Below, piece by piece: positions 11,405 to 21,619 of a stretch of DNA of 64,000 nucleotides (positions are counted from its first letter, which is position 1; each line of letters opens with the position of its first letter). A program made the translations under genes and the position numbers. The stretch is from contig JBCFYV010000010.1 in NCBI GenBank assembly GCA_039000515.1, positions 62,001-126,000 on the forward strand, written 5' to 3'. This DNA comes from Timema cristinae. Taxonomy: Eukaryota > Arthropoda > Insecta > Phasmatodea > Timematidae. Under the pieces are notes generated by a model, which saw nothing but the letters and a program-made list of their open reading frames with translations, made no database searches and was not told where the DNA came from.

Positions 11405-11549
11405 ATTATTGAACACAAAGCCCAGCCATAAATGCGTCCCTGTGTAAGGGAGACCCACTGCACCGACAACAAATATTTCGGCATCGCTGGGACTCGAACT
11501 CGGGACCCTTGAGTCAGTAGTTGTGAACACAACCGAGCCGCACAATTCT
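11405..11549 (-). mobile_element. tRNA-related SINE fragment
   Basis: On the minus strand, from about 11,549, there is a tRNA-like head: GTGCGGCTCGGTTGTG (weak A box), a CTGACTCAAGGGTCC arm, and a good B box GAGTTCGAGTCCC at about 11,495. A non-tRNA body follows (GGTGCAGTGGGTCTCCC). The head differs from the two other SINEs in the window. No tail repeat or target duplication was found, so the boundaries are approximate. Confidence 0.6.
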
Positions 11550-11615
11550 AAAATTAGTGGCTTCATTTACAAGATACTTCTAGTTACACATTACCTGTGG
11601 GTATGTTTCAAAATT

Positions 11616-11872
11616 ACCCGCCTTGGTGGCGTAGTTAGCTAAAACGCTGGTTTCGTGTTGAAATAGACTGCCAAGAATGTATAGATTGAGGTTTGAATCT
11701 CGGTCGAGTGAACTGGGGGTGGTGTTCCCTAAACTGGTTTCCACTCTTCCTCCACGCAAATGTGGGTTCACTTCCTCTAAGTTCAACCTTTACAATTCCT
11801 AATCCATTAGCGTAATTAGTACTTAAGCGTGTAACCCGAGCCGGTAGTAAGTCGTGGTGTTAAATAATAATA
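11616..11872 (+). mobile_element. tRNA-headed SINE with 13-bp target-site duplication
   Basis: Flanked by perfect copies of ATGTTTCAAAATT (11,603-11,615 and 11,873-11,885). The head starts ACCCGCCTTGG with an A box TGGCGTAGTTAGC and a B box GGTTTGAATCTC, as expected of an RNA polymerase III promoter from a tRNA. The body includes GTAACCCGAGCCGGTAGTAA, and the end is TTAAATAATAATA. The 3' portion matches the minus-strand SINE at 44,839-45,127 although the heads differ. Copy B of the LINE inserted 50 bases downstream. Confidence 0.88.
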
Positions 11873-11934
11873 ATGTTTCAAAATTGTTGCTTTAAACCAA
11901 AGTAAAGTTTTTTAATTTAAAAATAACTTTGTTT

Positions 11935-12019
11935 CCCCCTGCGGGACGGGGTTTAGAATAGTCCCGCAGAAACCCCTGCTTGTCGTAAGAGTCGACTAAA
12001 AGGGGAGGCTTCTGTGCAG
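11935..12019 (+). promoter_or_regulatory. LINE 5' terminal structured region with pseudoknot potential
   Basis: CTGCGGGAC (11,939-11,947) can pair with GTCCCGCAG (11,961-11,969). The loop between them contains GGGGTT, which can pair with AACCCC just 3' of the stem, giving an H-type pseudoknot. A second small hairpin follows in GTCGTAAGAGTCGAC. The same block opens copies A, C, D, E and F. LINE 5' ends usually hold the internal promoter and sometimes a self-cleaving ribozyme; neither is proven here. Confidence 0.5.
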
Positions 12020-12394
12020 GACGTACCTCGTGTGGGACAAACCTATCCTATATCTTTCCTTTCACATCATTTTCTTCTTCCTTCACTTTCCCCTTTTTTT
12101 CCCCTTCCCCCTTATCTTTACCTAACCTTACCTCTTTCTTCCTTTCCCCCACCGTTCATCCTGCACGGAGGCCTTTGGCCTTTCCGTTGACGACCTTGGC
12201 AACTAACCCGGCTCTTCTCTGTTTATTATTGGATACCACTGCCTTGAGCTCCTAAATGAAAGTGCGCCGGTTGCAATACCTTAGTAGAAGGGCCTTAGGG
12301 ATGACAATAACCGGGTACCCTACTTTGGGAAAAGATCGGTTGCGTTCATGAGGGCCCGGACGTAAAATTGGCACTTTCCTACACCCACTTGCTG

Positions 12395-12465
12395 CGACGA
12401 CCTCTCTCTCGGCGATGCTCTATGCGAAGGTTGTCATGTCTAGCGTCGTATAGAGCCTCTCGTCG
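12395..12465 (+). other. Conserved 5' UTR hairpin of the I-like LINE
   Basis: An inner stem pairs GCTCTATGCGA (12,417-12,427) with TCGTATAGAGC (12,446-12,456) across an 18-base loop. An outer stem pairs CGACGA (12,395-12,400) with TCGTCG (12,460-12,465). Homologous stems occur in copies A (1,088-1,127), C (19,421-19,460), E (47,290-47,329) and F (29,596-29,635), with compensatory substitutions. In copies D and E this position is hit by other LINEs. Its role is unknown; translation control, RNA packaging or a target preference are possibilities. Confidence 0.7.
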
Positions 12466-12556
12466 GGACAGTTAACAGGGCCATATGTGGTAGTACCAAC
12501 TTGGGTCACCCTGGGTCTACGATCCGAATATTGTGTAGGTTGTCCCCAATAATGGC

Positions 12557-14119
12557 ATGGCCGACAACATTGTCGCCGCTGGCACCGTACTGCCAAACAC
12601 TGCTGGCAACTCACTGCCCGGGCCGTCGCAGGCTCGTAATATAGATAAGAGGCGGAAACGGGTAAGGCCGTCCAGCCCTTTAATTGAAAAATTCCAGGAA
12701 GTGGTGAGGCCCCAACCCCGCTTCCTGGTTATGTCTCGAATGGATGAAAATGAGAACCTCAGGCGTGTCAGCCCATTTGTCCTCGAAAGAGTGATAAGTG
12801 GAGCTGCCGAGTCTGGGTTTCAATTAGAAAACTGCGCGATGGCACGATTATAATCCAGACGGAAAACGACCTTCAGACAAAGAAAATAATGGCAATAACT
12901 ACAATACCGTTGAGCCCCTCGAATCATTTAAAGGTGAAGGTGGAACCGCGCAGGTTCCTCAGTGTTTGCAAGGGAGAGGTCACTTGCTATGACCTCGACT
13001 GCGTAAGCATTGAGGACATCTGTGAGGAGCTTTCCCCTCAACATGTCACCGAAGTATATAGGATCACCATCAAAGGAACGATGTAGTGAAGAACACTGAT
13101 AGTTATATTCTAACATTTGCCACTCCTTCCTTACCAAAGGAGGTCCGAGCTGGCTTCCACGTGCTCGGGGTCCGGCCGTATGTCCCCAACCCTCGGCGCT
13201 GTTTTCAGTGCCAGGAGTTTGGGCATACGAAGCTGCGATGCCGTGGTAAGCCAACCTGTGCAGATTGTGGACAGGAGGCTCACGAACAACATTGCGAGTC
13301 TCCTAAATTCTGCATTAATTGCAAGGGTCATCATTCTGCCTGGTCTCGGTCCTGTCCGAATTAAAAAGTAGAGAAAAAAGTCCTGGAGATCCAAACAGAA
13401 AAGAAGATCCCTTATGCCCAGGCACGCAAAGAGTATACTGCACTGCAAGCTCCGGTAATTCAAAGTTCCTACAGCCAAATTGTCCCCCAAAATATAAATT
13501 GCCCTAACTGCCACTGCGCAGTTAATATTGCAAAGACTCCTACAAGACCTGTGCCACTCGTCTCTATTCGAGACAAACAAAAACAGCCGGTATCATCTGT
13601 GGTGATGCAGAAAATAATAGAAGTGGCGAAACCCTCACAAAAGTCGCCACCACCACCTGTACCCCGAGGAGACCCCCTCTGGGAACACCCCCTATCCCCC
13701 CTCGGGGAACACCCCAGAGTCCTCCTCGGGGAACTTCCCCGGGTCCTCGGGGGATTCCCCCGAGCCCTCCTCGGGGAAAGAAATTGCGTGCGGCCACTGT
13801 TGAGTCGATCACCCTCGCCTCTGGGCTTCCAGAGGCCGGGATGAGTGGTGAAACAGGTGAGGCCGCAAAGGCGAGTCCCACTGGTGCCTTGAAGAAGGAC
13901 CAGCGAGAGACCGCCGAAATAAATAATATTAAGAAAGCGTCGAAGGCCTTAACAAAGCCTTCGCGCAAGGATCCGACTACCCAGTCTCTCCAAAGCAAAC
14001 CGAAGCCTCTCCTGAAGCGGGAGGTCCAGGATAGAATGGGAAAGGCAAGAGGACCTAAAAAGGCCCTCAACCAATTTTTATTATTAAGGGATAGTGACAT
14101 GGATTGCGAGGATAACTAA
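12557..14119 (+). pseudogene. LINE ORF1 (zinc-knuckle RNA-binding protein), copy B, broken
   Basis: Starts MADNIVAAGTVLPNTAG. The N-terminal domain, of unknown fold, has an RFLVMSRMDENENLRRVS segment. Frameshifts occur near 12,816, between 12,889 and 13,086 (the RITIKGTM end) and near 13,800; a TAA replaces a codon at 13,362-13,364. The three zinc knuckles are intact in one frame (13,200-13,360): CFQCQEFGHTKLRC, CADCGQEAHEQHC, CINCKGHHSAWSRSC. A proline-rich linker (13,650-13,790) is encoded by an imperfect GC-rich repeat, and a basic C-terminus ends in CEDN. The expected role is binding LINE RNA and guiding the RNP. ORF2 begins 18 bases after the stop, so downstream translation probably uses reinitiation or similar. 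Confidence 0.9.
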
Positions 14120-14137
14120 ATATTATATTAACTAATT

Positions 14138-17100
14138 ATGACGCTACTACAATGGAATTGTAGGGGTTTCTATGCTCGTGTAGATGAAATTAAACAACAA
14201 ATTTCTTCCCTGCATCCTTCCATCTTGTGTTTGCAGGAGACCCACCTCCGCCCAAATGACAACCCGATGCTTCGTGGGTACGATGTATATCGTACCGACA
14301 AGCCTTTCTTTGATCGGGCTAGCGGAGGTGTGGCTATATTCGCACGAAGCAATATATATCACACAAATATTAATATCGTTTCTGATCTCCAAGTGATTGC
14401 TGTCAGAGTCTCCCTCCCTTTGGAGGTAACAATATGTTGCATCTACCTCCCACCGGGAGAGCGTGTTCCTAAGAGGACCCTAGAGGCCCTCTTTATACAA
14501 CTTCCCGCCCCCTATATCATCTTGGGGGACTTTAACGCGCATAACCTGGTGTGGGGGTCTAATTTTACAGACACCCGCGGAAGGATGGTAGAGGATATTC
14601 TTGTCTCGGGAAACCTGGTGTTAATGAACACCGGGACCCAGACACACTTCTCCACCTTTAATGGTGTATCCTCTGCCATCGACCTAGCCCTATGTAGCCC
14701 CGGGATTGCTGCTCACTTCCTTTGGGAGGTTCACTCGGACCTATGTGGCAGCGATCACTTTCCCATTCTCCTTTCTCAAATTCAAGATCCTCCCAGTACA
14801 GCACGGTTCCCCCAATGGGTTCTTAAACGTGCTAACTGGGATAAATTCCGCGAGCTCGCCGTATTCGACGAACCCCTTTCTCCTGACGTCGATGTTAAGG
14901 CTGGGCAATTTACTTCGATGGTCATAGCGGCGGCGAGGGCATCCATCCCTAAATCCTCGCCAAACCCGCGCCACAGTCCTGTTCCCTGGTGGAACGAGGA
15001 GTGCCGGCTGGCTATTTCTAACCGTCGGAGGGCCCTACGTCTCTTTCATCGACGTCCAACTTCGGAGAATCTGGAGTCATTCCGGATTCTACGTGCTAGA
15101 GCTCGCCGTATTATTCGAGAAAGCAGAAAAGAGTCTTGAAGACAGTTTATTTCTACCCTTACTATTTCCACTCCCACAACCAAAGCTTGGGACCATGTTC
15201 GTAAATTACGTAGTAGTAAAAATACCATTAATAATATACCCGCACTCATGTCTAACGGTTCACTTGTCTCCTCCCCTATGGAGGTCGCCAATGTATTGGG
15301 CTCGATGTTCGCCGCTATTTCTAGCACTGCGAGCTACTCTAACGAGTTCGCGGTGTATAAGAGGAGCATCGAGCGCCGTACTATTGATTTTGGTCCGAGT
15401 CGGGGGGAGGATTATAACTCCCCTTTTACGCAAGATGAACTGTCCTATGCCCTCACCCAGGCGGGTAACACAGCTTCCGGTCCAGATGATATCCACTATG
15501 AAATGTTGCGGCAGCTGCCCCCTGCCGGACACGCATATCTTCTGGACCTTTTCAATAGTGTCTGGGATTCTCATCAGTTCCCAACTCTTTGGAGGCAAGC
15601 AATCGTTATCCCGTTATATAAAAGTGGCAAAGATAAATTAGAGCCAACTAGTTATCGACCGATAGCTTTAACTAGTTGTGTATGTAAAATACTGGAAAAA
15701 ATAATTAATAAACGATTTATATGGTATTTAGAATCCCGCAATCTGCTATCTAATATTCAATGTGGTTTTCGCCGGAACCGATCTACAGTTGATCATCTTG
15801 TCCGTTTAGAGACGGCTGTTCGTGACGCTTTTCTCCATAAACAGCACCTTCTGGCTGTTTTCTTCGATCTGGAGAAAGCGTGCGACACCACCTGGTGGTA
15901 CGGAATTTTGAAAACACTTTTTAATTGGGGGTTTCGAGGAAACCTTCCTTCTTTTATATCTAATTTTATGTCGGATAGACACTTCCGGGTAAGGTTAAAT
16001 AACACCTTATCCGAGGATTTTATTCAAGAAAATGGGGTGCCTCAGGGTAGTATTCTGAGCTGTACATTGTTCGCTATCGCGATAAATAGTATTGTGGACA
16101 ACGTGCGCTCACCTGTTCGTTCATGCCTTTTTGTGGATGACTACGCAATTTATTGCAGTTCATCAAGTCTCCACAGGGCTGAACGACAGATACAACTGAG
16201 TGTTAACAATCTTTGGTCGTGGGCATCGCGTAATGGCTTTCGCTTCTCTGCAGCCAAAACGACGGTCGTCGTCTTCCATAGATTACGCGGAATACAGCCA
16301 GCCCCCAATATTTTAATGAACCACGCCGTTCTTCCAGTCTCAGAAACCGTAAAGTTTCTGGGACTTTTATTTGATTTTAAATTAACTTGGATCCCCCACA
16401 TCAAAGACTTGAAAGCGAGGTCTATAAAAGCACTAAACCTGCTCAAAGAGGTTAGCGGTCGGTCCTGGTTTGCGGATAGGGAAACCTTGATGCGCCTCTA
16501 TAGAGCCTTGGTGAGATCAAAACTTGATTACGGCAGTTTTGTTTATGGTTCCGCTAGACCCTCGGCGTTAAAGATGCTCGATAGCGTCCACCATGCTGGC
16601 ATTCGACTGGCTACTGGTGCTTTTCGTACCAGTCCAGTCGTCAGCATCTGTGCCGACGCCGGTGAGCCCCCTCTTTCTTACCGGCGGTCTTACCTCCTGG
16701 CATCTTACGTGTCCAAAATGCACTGCATGCCAGAGCATGTTGCCTACCGCCCTGTTTTTCATCCCCCGTGTCTTGTATGAAACCAAATAGCGTAGTACAA
16801 GGCCGGGTGGGATCCGGATGCTATCGGTTTTCGACACGTGTGGGATAGTGCTGCCAAAGGCTATCCCCATATCACCAGGTCGAGTTTTTCCCTGGAAAAT
16901 ACGCCCTCCGAAATGCCATTTTGATCTTGCCAAGTTCACTAAAGCGACCACCCCAAACTTTGTATATGAGAGGACCTTTAATGAGCTCCTCTCCACTCGA
17001 TTTCACGGATTTGAGCGAATCTACACTGATGGCTCTAAATCTGGAGCCTCCGTGGGATGTGCTTTTGTTGTGGAAGGATCCAATTTTAAATTTGGTTTAC

Positions 17101-17825
17101 CTAAAGAAACCAGTGTTTTTACGGCTGAATTGTATGCCATTTTTAAATCTTTGTGTTTTATATATCGAAATAGTCACCGTTCTGTTCTCATCTGCACGGA
17201 TTCCATGAGTGGTCTGTTGGCATTGTCCACACTTTATTCCTGGAATCCCCTCGTGCAGATGATACATGAACAAATTTTAAAAATTTATTCATTAAGCACC
17301 CGGCTCGCCTTTTGCTGGATTCCTGGTCACGCTGGTCTTCCAGGGAATGAACTGGCGGACCAGGCAGCCAAGGAGGCAGCGAGCTTGCCTCCGGAGGCGA
17401 GTCTGGGTGTCATGTTTTTAGATCTTAAGGGTTATGTTCGGCGTGGTGTGTTACGCACCTGGCACAAGCAGTGGGTCTCGACGCCTGCTCAGAACAAGCT
17501 GCGGTCCATCAGGGACGGTGTGTCGCGATGGCCCTCTTCTATACGAAAGTCTAGGAGAGAGGAGGTCATCGTGACGAGACTCCGCGTCGGGCATACATTT
17601 CTAACCCACGGATTTTTACTCAGAGGGGATCCACCTCCAGTGTGTGAATTTTGCGATGCTCCCCTTAGTGTGCACCACATTTTGGTGGAGTGTCGCAGAT
17701 ATGCCCCTATTCGCCTGGCCCTTGATTTTAAAGGTGACCTTCGTTTTTTATTACGCGACAGCGCTGAAGGAGTTATTTGTTTACTCCATTTTATACGCCA
17801 GGCGAATCTTTTTAGTGCCATTTGA
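14138..17825 (+). pseudogene. LINE ORF2 (endonuclease, reverse transcriptase, RNase H), copy B, broken
   Basis: About 1,229 codons. Residues 1-230 form an APE-type endonuclease: LLQWNCRGF, CLQETH, GDFNAHNLVWG, SAIDLAL and GSDHFPIL carry the metal-binding and catalytic positions. The reverse transcriptase spans about residues 450-750: FFDLEKACDTTWW (motif A; the sister copy has AYDTTW), NGVPQGSILSC (motif B) and FVDDYAIYC (motif C). RNase H follows at 17,020-17,370 (IYTDGSKSG, TAELYAIF, CTDSMSG, GNELADQAA), then a CEFC-x8-H-x4-C knuckle near 17,645. Lesions: TGA at 15,137-15,139, a 5-base deletion near 16,768 and TAG at 16,788-16,790. The RNase H frame is otherwise open. It would nick target DNA and reverse-transcribe the LINE RNA in place. 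Confidence 0.95.
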
Positions 17826-18222
17826 GTCACTTATATAAAGTGGCTCATCTGGATTTTATCTCATATTGAGACCTTTTTATCATTTTAGTATACTTTAATG
17901 TGTTTGTCTTGTCGTTTTATCCATTTTAACAAACTTTAGTAAAATAACTATTTTAACATGTTAGTTTTGTCTTTTTAACTAATATATTGTTTTAATATGT
18001 TTGTTTTGTTTTTTATTAGAGTGATACACCTGTGGTTTTTTTTAGCAGGTGTTTCACTCAATTGTACTTTGAGCCCATTTGAGCACTCCTATGGAGTGTC
18101 TCAGGTGGTGAATGATTATATCTCTCCCCTATAGGGATTTTATTATGTTTTAAATATATTTCAAGGCCCTAATGACCTCGATGTGTCGATGGGCCTCTAA
18201 ACCACAATAATAATAATAATAC
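17826..18222 (+). other. LINE 3' UTR with hairpin, terminal stem-loop and TAA tail
   Basis: A hairpin pairs GTGATACACCTG (18,021-18,032) with CAGGTGTTTCAC (18,046-18,057; one mismatch) across a T-rich loop. The terminal element (from about 18,161) is AAGGCCCTAATGACCTC...TCGATGGGCCTCTAAACC, in which AGGCCC pairs with GGGCCT, followed by the trinucleotide tail. All full and truncated copies share it. By analogy with other LINEs it is probably the site recognised by the reverse transcriptase when it starts copying. Confidence 0.7.
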
Positions 18223-18234
18223 ATAACTTTGTTT

Positions 18235-18928
18235 TTTGGAAATAAATATTTCACTGCCCCTTTGGTTTTTATCCAAGAGTTAGTGAACCCGCAAACAGAA
18301 TCGGAGCATGTAGTTTGTAAAATAAATAATTAAATGATAAAGTTTTATATTCAGTATTAAAATTTCATACAGGCCTACACATATTGTTATGGAAGGACGA
18401 TTTTTTTGCAATTGTGTTAAAATAATTTAAAGGCAATGTTTTAAAATGTTGTGGTAATTAATTTATGAATTTGCCATAGTATAAATCTTATGAAAAAAAT
18501 TAACAAAAATATACTAGCCCAAATTAAGGCAAAAACTATTTGTCTAGCATTCAGTGCAAAGTTTTATCTATAGGATAACTTAGTTTTATATTTCTTGTAA
18601 CAAAACTATCTCAATACCGGTACACATAAGGTACTATATATTAAATAAATTATTAGTTGGCTTGTTTTTAAATACATATCTCAATAATATGCTAAGTTTA
18701 TTTTTCCAGAATGTTAATAGGGCTAGTGAAGCTGTAACTCTCAAAATCCGTCAAACATGATATTGTGGGTACTGGAAGAACTCGAAAAATATCTTCCATA
18801 TCTTCTACTGACATATTGTCTCTATCATCTGGTTGGAAACACTGTCTTACTTGTATCAATACAATTCATCCTCATAACTTGGAACTCATTGTTTGTATGA
18901 TGCAGACGTAAAGAAATTCCTCTTGTTT
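18235..18928. other. AT-rich spacer between LINE copies B and C
   Basis: About 700 bases of AT-rich sequence with no ORF over 60 codons and no repeat recognised. Confidence 0.5.
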
Positions 18929-19558
18929 ACTAGATACAACCCCCCTGCGGGATGGGGTTTAGAATAGTCCCGCAGTAACCCCTGCTTGTAAGAAGCGACT
19001 AAAAGGGGAGGCTTCTGTGCAGGACGTACCTGGTGTGGGACAAACCTATCCTATATCTTTCCTTTCACATCATTTTCTTCTTCCTTCACTTTCCACCTTT
19101 TTTTTCACTCTTCCCCCTTCGCTTTATCTATCCTTACCTTTTTCTTCCTTTCCCCCACCGTTCATACTGCACAGAGGCCTTTGGCCTTTCCGTTGACGAC
19201 CTTGGCAACTAACCCGGCTCGTCTCTGTTTATTATTGGATACCACTGCCTTGAGCTCCCGAATGAAAGTGCGCCGGTTGTAATATCTTGGTAGAAGGGCC
19301 TTAGGGATGACAACCGGGTACCCTACCTTGAGAAAAGACCGGTTGCGTTCATGAGGGTCCCGGACGTAAAATTAGCACTTTCCTGCATACACTAGCTGCG
19401 GTGACCTCTCTTCCGGCGATGCTCCATATGAAGGTTGTCATGTCTAGCGTCGTATGGAGCCTCTCGTCGGAAGAGTTAAAGGGGCCCTATGTGGTAGAAC
19501 CAACTGGGATCAACCTGGGTCTACGATCCGAGTAATTTTGCAGGTTGTCCTCCCACTC

Positions 19559-21082
19559 ATGAATGAGTTTGTCACAGCTGACACCTTACTGTCCGCTGGC
19601 ACCGTACTGCCAAGTTCCGCTGGCATCTCACTGCCCGGCCCCTCACAGGGCCGTATTAATGTCTTGATAAAAAGCCAGGAAGTGGTGAGGCCCCAGCCCC
19701 GCTTCCTGGTGATGTCTCGAGTAGAAGAAAGTCTAGATCTGAAACGTGTCAGCCCATTTATCCTCGAAAGAGTGATAAATGGAGCAGCAAAATCTGACGT
19801 TTTAATAAGGAAACTGCGTGATGGCACCATTATGATTCAGACTATGACCGACACACAATCCTCAAATATTATGGCGATCTCCGAAATACCGTTGAGTAAT
19901 ACGGTAAATATACAGGTGAAGGTGGAGCCCCACAGGTTCCTCTATGTTTGCAAGGGGGTGGTCACTTGTTATGACCTCGACTGCGTAAGCATTGAGGAGA
20001 TCTGTGAGGAGCTTTCCCCCCAGCATGTCAACGAAGTGTACCGTATTGTCACAAAAAAGAATGGACAAGAAAAGAAGACGGATATGTATATCCTCACATT
20101 TGCGACTTCTACCCTTCCGAAGGAGGTGCGAGCAGGCTTCCACGTGCTCAGGGTCCGGCCGTATGTTCCTAACCCTCGGCGCTGTTTTCAGTGCCAGGAA
20201 TTTGGGCATACGAAGCTGCGATGCCGTGGTAAGCCAACCTGTGCGGATTGTGGACAGGAGGCTCATGAAACACCATGCGAGTCTCCTAGATACTGCGTCA
20301 ACTGCAAGGGTCCGCATTCCGCCTGGTTTCGGGCCTGTCCAAAATGGAAGGTAGAGAAGAAAGTCCTGGAGATACAATCTGAGAAGAAGATCTCATATGC
20401 CCAGGCACGCAAGGAATACGTATCAAGTCAAGCTCCGGTATTTCAAACTTCATATAGCCGTATTGTCAGTAAAAATATAAACTGTCCCAACTGCCATTGC
20501 GCAGTTAATCTTGCTAAGGAGCCAACGCGACCAGTGCCATTGGTCTCTTCTCGAGACACTTATGTTGATCCCGCGCCAACTTCTGTGGTGCCTAAATTTT
20601 TAAAGTAGGCCAAACCGCCACAACGGTCGTCTCCCCCACCTATACCACCGAGGAGACCTCCTCGAGGAACCCGCCCGAGCCCACCTCGGGGAACCCCCCC
20701 GAGCCCACCTCGGGAAATCCCCTCGAACCCACCTCGGGGTACTAAATCAAGGGCGGCCGTTGTTGAGCCTCTCACACCCACCTCTGTGCTTCCGGAGGTG
20801 GGGACGAGTTGCGGAACAGGTGAGGCCACTAAGGCGAGTCCCACTTGTGCCTTGAAGAAGGACCAGCGAGTGACCGCCGAAATAAATAATATTAAAAAAG
20901 CGTCGAAGGCCTTAACAAAGCCTTCGCGCAAGGATCCGACTACCCAGTCTCTCCAAAATAAACCGAAGCCTCTCCTGAAGCGGGAGGTCCAGGAGAGACT
21001 GGGAAAGGCAAGAGGACCTAAAAAGGCCCTCAACCAATTTTTATTATTAAGGGATAGTGACATGGATTGCGAGGATAACTAA
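19559..21082 (+). pseudogene. LINE ORF1, unit C, one nonsense codon
   Basis: I choose the ATG at 19,559 (MNEFVTADTLLSAGTV) because it aligns with the MADNIV start of other copies; an earlier in-frame ATG at 19,454 lies in the 5' UTR and within the hairpin 3' arm. The frame is open apart from TAG at 20,606-20,608, between the knuckles and the proline-rich linker, making this the least damaged ORF1 in the window. Knuckles: CFQCQEFGHTKLRC, CADCGQEAHETPC and CVNCKGPHSAWFRAC (about 20,180-20,340). The linker holds RTRPSPPRGTPPSPP-type repeats, and the basic tail ends CEDN. The following ORF2 start codon is retained, but unit D begins three bases later. Confidence 0.9.
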
Positions 21083-21619
21083 ATATTATATTAACTAAGT
21101 ATGACTCCCCCTGCGGGACGGGGTTTAGAATAGTCCCGCAGTAACCCCTGCTTGTCGTAAGAAGCGACTAAAAGGGGAGGTTTCTGTGCAGGACGTACTT
21201 CGTGTGGAACAAACCTATCCTATATCTTTCCTTTCACATCATTTTCTTCTTCCTTCACTTTCCCCCTTTTTTTTCATTCTTCCCCCTTCGCTTTATCTAC
21301 CCTTACCTTTTTCTTCCTTTCCCTCACCGTTCATCCTGCACAGAGGCTTTTGGCCTTTCCGTTGACGACCTTGGCAACTAACCCGGCTCATCTTTGTTTA
21401 TTATTGGATACCACTGCCTTGAGCTCCTAAATGAAAGTGCGCCGGTTGCAATACCTTAGTAGAAGGGCCTTAGGGATGACAATAACCGGGTACCCTACTT
21501 TGGGAAAAGATCGGTTGCGTTCATGAGGGCCCGGACGTAAAATTGGCACTTTCCTACACCCACTTGCTGCGACGACCTCTGTCTCGGCGATGCTCTATGC
21601 GAAGGTTGTCATGTCTAGC

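Larger units (their letters stand above)
11935..18222 (+). mobile_element. Full-length I-like LINE copy B with 12-bp target-site duplication
   Basis: Flanked by perfect ATAACTTTGTTT copies (11,923-11,934 and 18,223-18,234). The 6.3-kb unit has a 622-base 5' UTR, ORF1 with three zinc knuckles, ORF2 with endonuclease, reverse transcriptase, RNase H and a C-terminal knuckle, a 3' UTR of about 400 bases and a TAATAATAATAAT tail. RNase H plus a TAA-type tail places it in the I superfamily rather than Jockey or CR1. Both ORFs carry lesions, so it is dead, but the complete ends make it the reference copy for the family here. Confidence 0.95.

Noticed and set aside
11480..11549. Functional tRNA gene
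   Set aside because: There is a B box, but no complete cloverleaf, and the A box is weak; a SINE body follows.
11935..12019. HDV-like ribozyme at the LINE 5' end
   Set aside because: A pseudoknot is possible, but the strand order of the helices does not give the nested double pseudoknot of that class, so it is reported only as a structured region.
13564..14100. 178-codon minus-strand ORF opposite ORF1, also opposite ORF1 in C and D
   Set aside because: It is a shadow of the GC-rich proline linker and basic tail; the plus strand encodes the conserved knuckle protein.
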